Below, piece after piece: positions 7,277 to 10,957 of a stretch of 10,957 nucleotides of DNA (position 1 is its first letter; each line of letters starts with the position of its first letter). Origin of the DNA: SZUA-229 sp041589175 (GTDB taxonomy: Bacteria > Pseudomonadota > Gammaproteobacteria > SZUA-229); assembly GCA_041589175.1 (NCBI GenBank), contig JBFHWF010000075.1, forward strand, positions 1-10,957, given 5' to 3'. The position numbers were made by a program, and so were the translations under genes. The notes below the pieces were generated by a model. That model had not been told where the DNA came from and made no database searches. It saw nothing but the letters and a program-made list of their open reading frames with translations.

Positions 7277-9730
7277 TTACTCACCAGATTTTTTCTTTGC
7301 TGCTTTCTTTTTGACGACTTTTTTCTTCGCTGTTTTTTTCTTTGCGCTTTTCTTTTTAGCTGTTTTCTTTTTGGCAACTTTCTTTTTAGTGGCAGCCTTT
7401 TTCTTGGTTGCTGCTTTTTTCTTTTTGCCCTTGCGCTCCGGTGCTTCTTCCAGCAGTTTAATGCACTCTTGCAAGCTCAGGCTTGCGGGTTCACGGTCTT
7501 TAGGAATCTTCGCATTCTTGTTGCCGTCGGTAATATATGGGCCATAGCGCCCATTTAGTACCTGTACATCGGAGTCGTCAAACGTTTTGATGTACTTGTT
7601 GGCTTCGAATTCTTTCTTTTCATTAACCAGAACCATCGCCTGTTCAAAGGTGATGTTGTATGGGTCGATTCCCTGATCCTGAAATTCCTTGCGGATAGAT
7701 ACGAAGAACTTGCCAAATTTCACATAGGGTCCAAACCGGCCAACATTAGTGGTGACTTCTTCACCTTCTTCGGTGTGGCCAAGACTGCGTGGCAGAACAA
7801 ATAGCTCGTAGACATTATCCATGTTAATGTCGGCCATTTTCTGCCCCGGCTTGAGGCTGGCAAAGCGCGGTTTTTCCTCATCATCCTTGTCGCCAATTTG
7901 AGCGAAGGGACCATAGGGGCCCATACGAACAGTGATAGGTTTGCCGCTTTCTTTATCGGTGCCGATTTCACGGCTTTGCGCTACATCGGCTCGGCTGACA
8001 TTTTCGTCTATGTCTTCAACTTTTTTAATAAATGGGTCCCAGAAGGTTTTCATTAACGGAACCCAGTCATCTTCACCGCGGGAAATTGCGTCCAGCTCAT
8101 CTTCCATGCGAGCAGTGAAATCATAGTCGACGTAGTCTGTGAAGTACTGTGTCAGGAAGGTGTTGACGATACGCCCCATGTCAGTTGGCGTGAATCGACG
8201 ATTTTCGATTTCAACATACTCGCGATTTTGCAGAGTCGAAATAATGCTGGCATAGGTCGAAGGTCGACCGATACCGTATTCTTCCAGTGCCTTAACAAGG
8301 CTGGCCTCGGTATAGCGTGGTGGCGGGTCAGTGAAGTGCTGGTCGCTGCGAATGTCGAGCAGTTTCAGTTTTTCGCCTTCTTCCATTGGAGGAAGAATTT
8401 TTTCATCGTTATCTTTATCAGTGTTATCGTCCTGGTCTTCCATGTATACCGACATGAAGCCAGGGTGCTTAATGGTAGAGCCATTCGCACGGAACTGGTT
8501 GCCTTCACCACACTGCAGGTCAACGGCAACCGTGTCTAATGTGGCATGAATCATCTGGCAGGCAACAGTACGTTTCCAGATGAGTTCATAGAGTTTGAAC
8601 TGGTCTGGACTCAGGTGGCTCTTGATTTCTTCCGGGGTGTGCTTTGCCGAAGTTGGACGAATCGCTTCGTGTGCTTCCTGTGCGTTTTTCGATTTGTTTT
8701 TGAATACACGCGCTTCATCTGGCAGATTGTCCTTGCCATAACGCTCAGCGATTAGTTCACGCAACTCGACTAAAGCATCCTGTGAAAGCATGAGTGAGTC
8801 GGTACGCATGTAGGTAATCAGGCCGACAGCCTCACCGCCGATATCGATACCTTCATAGAGTTGCTGAGCAGTACGCATCGTACGTTGAGCCGAGAAGCGA
8901 AGCTTGCGTGAAGCCTCCTGCTGCAGAGTTGATGTTGTAAAAGGTGCAGAAGGATTACGTTTGCGTTGTTTCTTCTCGATTTTTGCAACGCTTAGTTGAC
9001 CACTGGCTGCTTTAAGAAGTGAATCGCGTGCTTCGGTTGCTAAATCGGTGTTATTGATTGTGAACTGCTCGACTTTTTCATTTTTGTAAAGTCTGAGCTT
9101 GCTGGTAATGGTTTTACCCTGTTTTTCGGAGTCTGCTTCAATGGTCCAGTACTCCTGCGGAACGAAGGCTTCTATTTCTTCTTCGCGGGTTACGATCATG
9201 CGTAGAGCAGGGCTTTGTACGCGGCCTGCCGACAGGCCGCGCTGGACCTTTTTCCACAACAGTGGAGACAGATTAAAACCAACCAGATAATCCAGTGCAC
9301 GACGAGCCTGCTGGGCATTGATCATCGGCATGGATAGTTCCCGTGGATGATCGACCGCTTCTCTTAGTGCGCGTTTGGTAATTTCATTAAAGGCTATTCG
9401 GTGAACCTGCTTGTCCTTGAGTGCACCAGCTTCCTTGAGTAGCTCGTACAGATGCCATGAAATGGCTTCCCCTTCGCGGTCAAGGTCAGTCGCGAGGTAG
9501 AGAGTGTCTGCTTTCTTTAATGCTTTCTTGATAGCTTCAACATGCTTTTCGTTTTTTTCGATAAGCTCGTACTTCATGGTGAAGTTGTTATCGGGGTCGA
9601 TCGCACCTGTTTTGGGCACCAGATCGCGTACATGGCCATAGGAGGCCAGTACATTGAAGCCCTTGCCAAGATATTTTTTGATTGTCTTGGCTTTGGCAGG
9701 TGACTCTACGATTAGCAGACTGTTACTCAT
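7277..9730 (-). CDS. topA: DNA topoisomerase I (type IA) with lysine-rich C-terminal tail
   Basis: Relaxes negative supercoils by cutting and rejoining one DNA strand through a tyrosine ester; it acts with gyrase to set supercoiling and removes R-loops behind RNA polymerase. The 817 residues start with LLIVESPAKAKT and the TOPRIM domain: Glu9 and the Mg-binding Asp82, Asp84, Glu86 in TDLDREGEA. The catalytic Tyr307 lies in LITYMRTDS. RPSTYASIISTLQNR is also typical. The C-terminus has glycine-aromatic Topo_C-type repeats (PYGPFAQIG, GRFGPYVKFG, GRYGPYITDG) and no CxxC pairs, so it lacks the zinc ribbons of E. coli TopA. It ends in about 55 residues made of KKK-rich units, which probably bind DNA. 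The ATG at 9730 is fixed by the conserved N-terminus, yet the bases before it (CCCTCC) are not a Shine-Dalgarno sequence; a purine-rich AGAAGAAGAA lies further upstream. smg ends 43 bases before it and tsaC follows by 18 bases. Confidence 0.97.
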   Translation of the reverse strand: MSNSLLIVESPAKAKTIKKYLGKGFNVLASYGHVRDLVPKTGAIDPDNNFTMKYELIEKNEKHVEAIKKALKKADTLYLATDLDREGEAISWHLYELLKEAGALKDKQVHRIAFNEITKRALREAVDHPRELSMPMINAQQARRALDYLVGFNLSPLLWKKVQRGLSAGRVQSPALRMIVTREEEIEAFVPQEYWTIEADSEKQGKTITSKLRLYKNEKVEQFTINNTDLATEARDSLLKAASGQLSVAKIEKKQRKRNPSAPFTTSTLQQEASRKLRFSAQRTMRTAQQLYEGIDIGGEAVGLITYMRTDSLMLSQDALVELRELIAERYGKDNLPDEARVFKNKSKNAQEAHEAIRPTSAKHTPEEIKSHLSPDQFKLYELIWKRTVACQMIHATLDTVAVDLQCGEGNQFRANGSTIKHPGFMSVYMEDQDDNTDKDNDEKILPPMEEGEKLKLLDIRSDQHFTDPPPRYTEASLVKALEEYGIGRPSTYASIISTLQNREYVEIENRRFTPTDMGRIVNTFLTQYFTDYVDYDFTARMEDELDAISRGEDDWVPLMKTFWDPFIKKVEDIDENVSRADVAQSREIGTDKESGKPITVRMGPYGPFAQIGDKDDEEKPRFASLKPGQKMADINMDNVYELFVLPRSLGHTEEGEEVTTNVGRFGPYVKFGKFFVSIRKEFQDQGIDPYNITFEQAMVLVNEKKEFEANKYIKTFDDSDVQVLNGRYGPYITDGNKNAKIPKDREPASLSLQECIKLLEEAPERKGKKKKAATKKKAATKKKVAKKKTAKKKSAKKKTAKKKVVKKKAAKKKSGE
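7289..7426 (-). repeat. 15/18-bp imperfect tandem repeat encoding the TopA lysine tail
   Basis: Within topA, six 15-base units (7289-7378) each encode two small residues plus KKK: VA, TA, SA, TA, VV and AA, in coding order. Two 18-base units (7379-7414) encode AATKKK, and a KKKK block occupies 7415-7426. Lysine codons mix AAA and AAG, so the DNA copies are imperfect although the protein pattern is regular. The + strand is nearly pure pyrimidine in every lysine block, with one run of seven T at 7333-7339. Such repeats often vary in copy number between strains through slippage or unequal crossing-over. Confidence 0.9.
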
Positions 9731-9773
9731 GGAGGGTAATTATTCTTCTTCTGTTACGAAATGTTTAAGCCCG

Positions 9774-10262
9774 TTACTGCATATAGCCCATATTATTCTC
9801 AAATATCAAGTTTTCCATCCAGGCATAGGCGTTTTCCTCACCGGGCTGGCTGTAGAGAACCATCATAACGATCCACTTGAGTTGTTCCAGTTCCAGCTCG
9901 ACATCGAGTGCAATGACCCGGTCGAGGATGATTTCACGGCTGGTTGGGCTGATAATCTGGTTCTGTTCCAGGTGTAGCAGGAAGCTCAGGCTGTCATCAT
10001 CGAGTAACAGTCGTTCCAGTTCACTGAACACCCGTATCGACATGGAATGCTCCAGCGCCATGCTGGTTTCTGCACTCAGTTGCTGGGAATGAATTTCTGC
10101 AAGATCCTCCAGCCAGTCGAATGCGAGGAGAATTTCATGCTGTGGGAAGCCCATTTCTTCTAGCTTGTCGAACATATGTTCATGTTCGGGAAAGACTGGA
10201 TTTTCTTCTGCGATGATGTTTTCAAACAGGTACATCAGCACATCAACAACATTTTGTTTCAT
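9774..10262 (-). CDS. smg: Smg family protein (DUF494)
   Basis: A small acidic cytoplasmic protein of 162 residues (157 in E. coli). No biochemical role is firmly established for the family. Recognition rests on the whole-length pattern: VVDVLMYLFENII at the N-terminus (5-17), KLEEMGF, ILLAFDWLEDLA (44-55), SMSIRVFSELE (73-83), FLLHLEQNQIISPTSREIILDRVIALD and LEQLKWIVMMVLYSQPGEENAYAWMENLIFE at the C-terminus. It appears largely helical, with no signal peptide or membrane span. The ATG at 10262 has a purine-rich GAAGAGAG (10267-10274) four bases upstream. It lies between dprA (26 bases before) and topA (43 bases after); this conserved placement among DNA-handling genes is the main functional hint, and any DNA-related role is inference. 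Confidence 0.93.
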   Translation of the reverse strand: MKQNVVDVLMYLFENIIAEENPVFPEHEHMFDKLEEMGFPQHEILLAFDWLEDLAEIHSQQLSAETSMALEHSMSIRVFSELERLLLDDDSLSFLLHLEQNQIISPTSREIILDRVIALDVELELEQLKWIVMMVLYSQPGEENAYAWMENLIFENNMGYMQ

Positions 10263-10288
10263 ATAGCTCTCTTCACATGTAGCGTCCG

Positions 10289-10957
10289 CTACAGCTGTTT
10301 CGGGGCGGTTCGGGTATATAGCCCATTTTGCGAAACCACCTGCCCCTCCAGTTCGAGGATGAGTAACATCGAGGCGATTTCAGAAGCGCTCAGATTACTT
10401 CGTTCTACCAGTTCGTCAATACCTATGGCTTCGAATTCCATCTGTTTTAACAGATGCTGATAGGACGGATCAAGCTCGTCGGCCACTACGGTTTGCGGCT
10501 TAGTGGTGGCTTCAGGGGCGCTAGTATGGCGAATCGAGCTGGATTTTACCAGTGGTACTAACTCTTCGAGTATGTCATTCGCGCTTTCAACCAGCTTTGC
10601 ACCGGACTTGATCAGCTGATGGCAGCCTCGGGCTAGTGGGTTATGGATGGAGCCCGGTATCGCAAAAACCTCGCGGCCCTGCTCCGTGGCATGGCGGCTG
10701 GTAATGAGAGAGCCACTACCGATAGCGGCCTCAACCACCAGGGTGCCAAGGCTGAGCCCGCTGATGATACGATTGCGCAGGGGAAATAGCCCCTTATGGG
10801 GTGATGTGCCTGGTGTGGCCTCACTGATAATGCAGCCATTTCTGGCAATATCGGCAGCCAGCTGTGTATTCGACTTCGGGTAAATGGTATGCAGGCCATT
10901 GGCCACCACGGCAACGCTTCCTGCGATACCCTGTAGTGCACCAGTATGGCAGGCTGC
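10289..10957 (-). CDS. dprA: DNA-processing protein DprA (Smf), 5' part outside the window
   Basis: DprA binds incoming single-stranded DNA during natural transformation and loads RecA; it is also present in many bacteria not known to be competent. The frame is open to the right edge, so 222 codons of the C-terminal part are visible, starting inside the Rossmann-like DNA-binding domain. Landmarks in order: AACHTGALQG (equivalent to the family DAAAHRGAL), VVANGLHTIYPKSN, GCIISEATPGT, FPLRNRIISGLSLGTLVVEAA, GSGSLITSRHATEQGREVFAIPGSIHNPLARGCHQLIKSGAKLVE. After a linker comes a winged-helix-like domain (IGIDELVERSNLSASEIASMLLILELEGQV) near the C-terminus. The GTG at 10909 is internal, not the true start, because conserved family sequence continues upstream of it. 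It leads the smg-topA-tsaC run with a 26-base gap to smg. Confidence 0.96.
   Translation of the reverse strand, partial: AACHTGALQGIAGSVAVVANGLHTIYPKSNTQLAADIARNGCIISEATPGTSPHKGLFPLRNRIISGLSLGTLVVEAAIGSGSLITSRHATEQGREVFAIPGSIHNPLARGCHQLIKSGAKLVESANDILEELVPLVKSSSIRHTSAPEATTKPQTVVADELDPSYQHLLKQMEFEAIGIDELVERSNLSASEIASMLLILELEGQVVSQNGLYTRTAPKQL

Noticed and set aside
7289..7426. Possible programmed -1 frameshift in the A-rich TopA tail
   Set aside because: I looked for A AAA AAG in the correct frame; the base before each AAA AAG is C or T, so no slippery heptamer fits.
7257..7547. A + strand open frame coding a phenylalanine-rich, membrane-like protein of 96 residues
   Set aside because: It is the antisense image of the TopA lysine repeat (AAA/AAG read as TTT/CTT); the hydrophobic look is an artefact.
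10289..10909. Treating the GTG at 10909 as the true dprA start
   Set aside because: Conserved DprA residues (AACHTGALQG) continue in frame to the window edge, so the gene is cut by the window and the GTG is internal.

Overview
The window reads as chromosomal core DNA of a gammaproteobacterium. The evidence is the gene content and order: a spoT-ridA-recG run on the + strand and a dprA-smg-topA-tsaC run on the - strand. Both runs are familiar gammaproteobacterial neighbourhoods. Base composition is moderate and even, codon use looks similar across all genes, and there are no insertion sequences, phage genes, tRNAs, rRNAs or CRISPR repeats. The arrangement differs from E. coli, where only a zinc-finger topA-like fragment (yrdD) lies next to smg. 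A non-enteric lineage therefore seems more likely, but I cannot name the order or genus.

Left part (1-4046, + strand): the 3' two thirds of a bifunctional (p)ppGpp synthetase/hydrolase gene (spoT), then ridA (enamine/imine deaminase), then recG (branched-DNA helicase). Gaps are only 14-18 bases, so this looks like one transcription unit: stringent-response control, metabolite damage control and replication-fork repair. A 136-base non-coding gap follows, with two small hairpins and an AT-rich stretch.

Middle (4183-6677, + strand): a membrane-bound hybrid histidine kinase (six predicted membrane helices, coiled coil, HisKA, HATPase, receiver domain, no HPt), then ubiC (chorismate-pyruvate lyase), the first step of ubiquinone synthesis. 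The usual partner ubiA is not next to it.

Right part (6707-10957, - strand): read in transcription order, the C-terminal part of dprA (DNA uptake/recombination mediator), smg (DUF494), topA (DNA topoisomerase I with a lysine-rich repetitive tail instead of zinc fingers) and tsaC (threonylcarbamoyl-AMP synthase for the tRNA t6A modification). Gaps are 18-43 bases, consistent with an operon. It converges on ubiC with 29 bases between the stop codons.

I found no convincing undescribed system. The points worth a second look are modest: the 15/18-bp repeat that encodes the TopA tail, the orphan hybrid kinase with an unnamed six-helix sensor, a changed WPGP motif in TsaC, and a missing Shine-Dalgarno sequence (with CCCTCC in its place) directly before topA.
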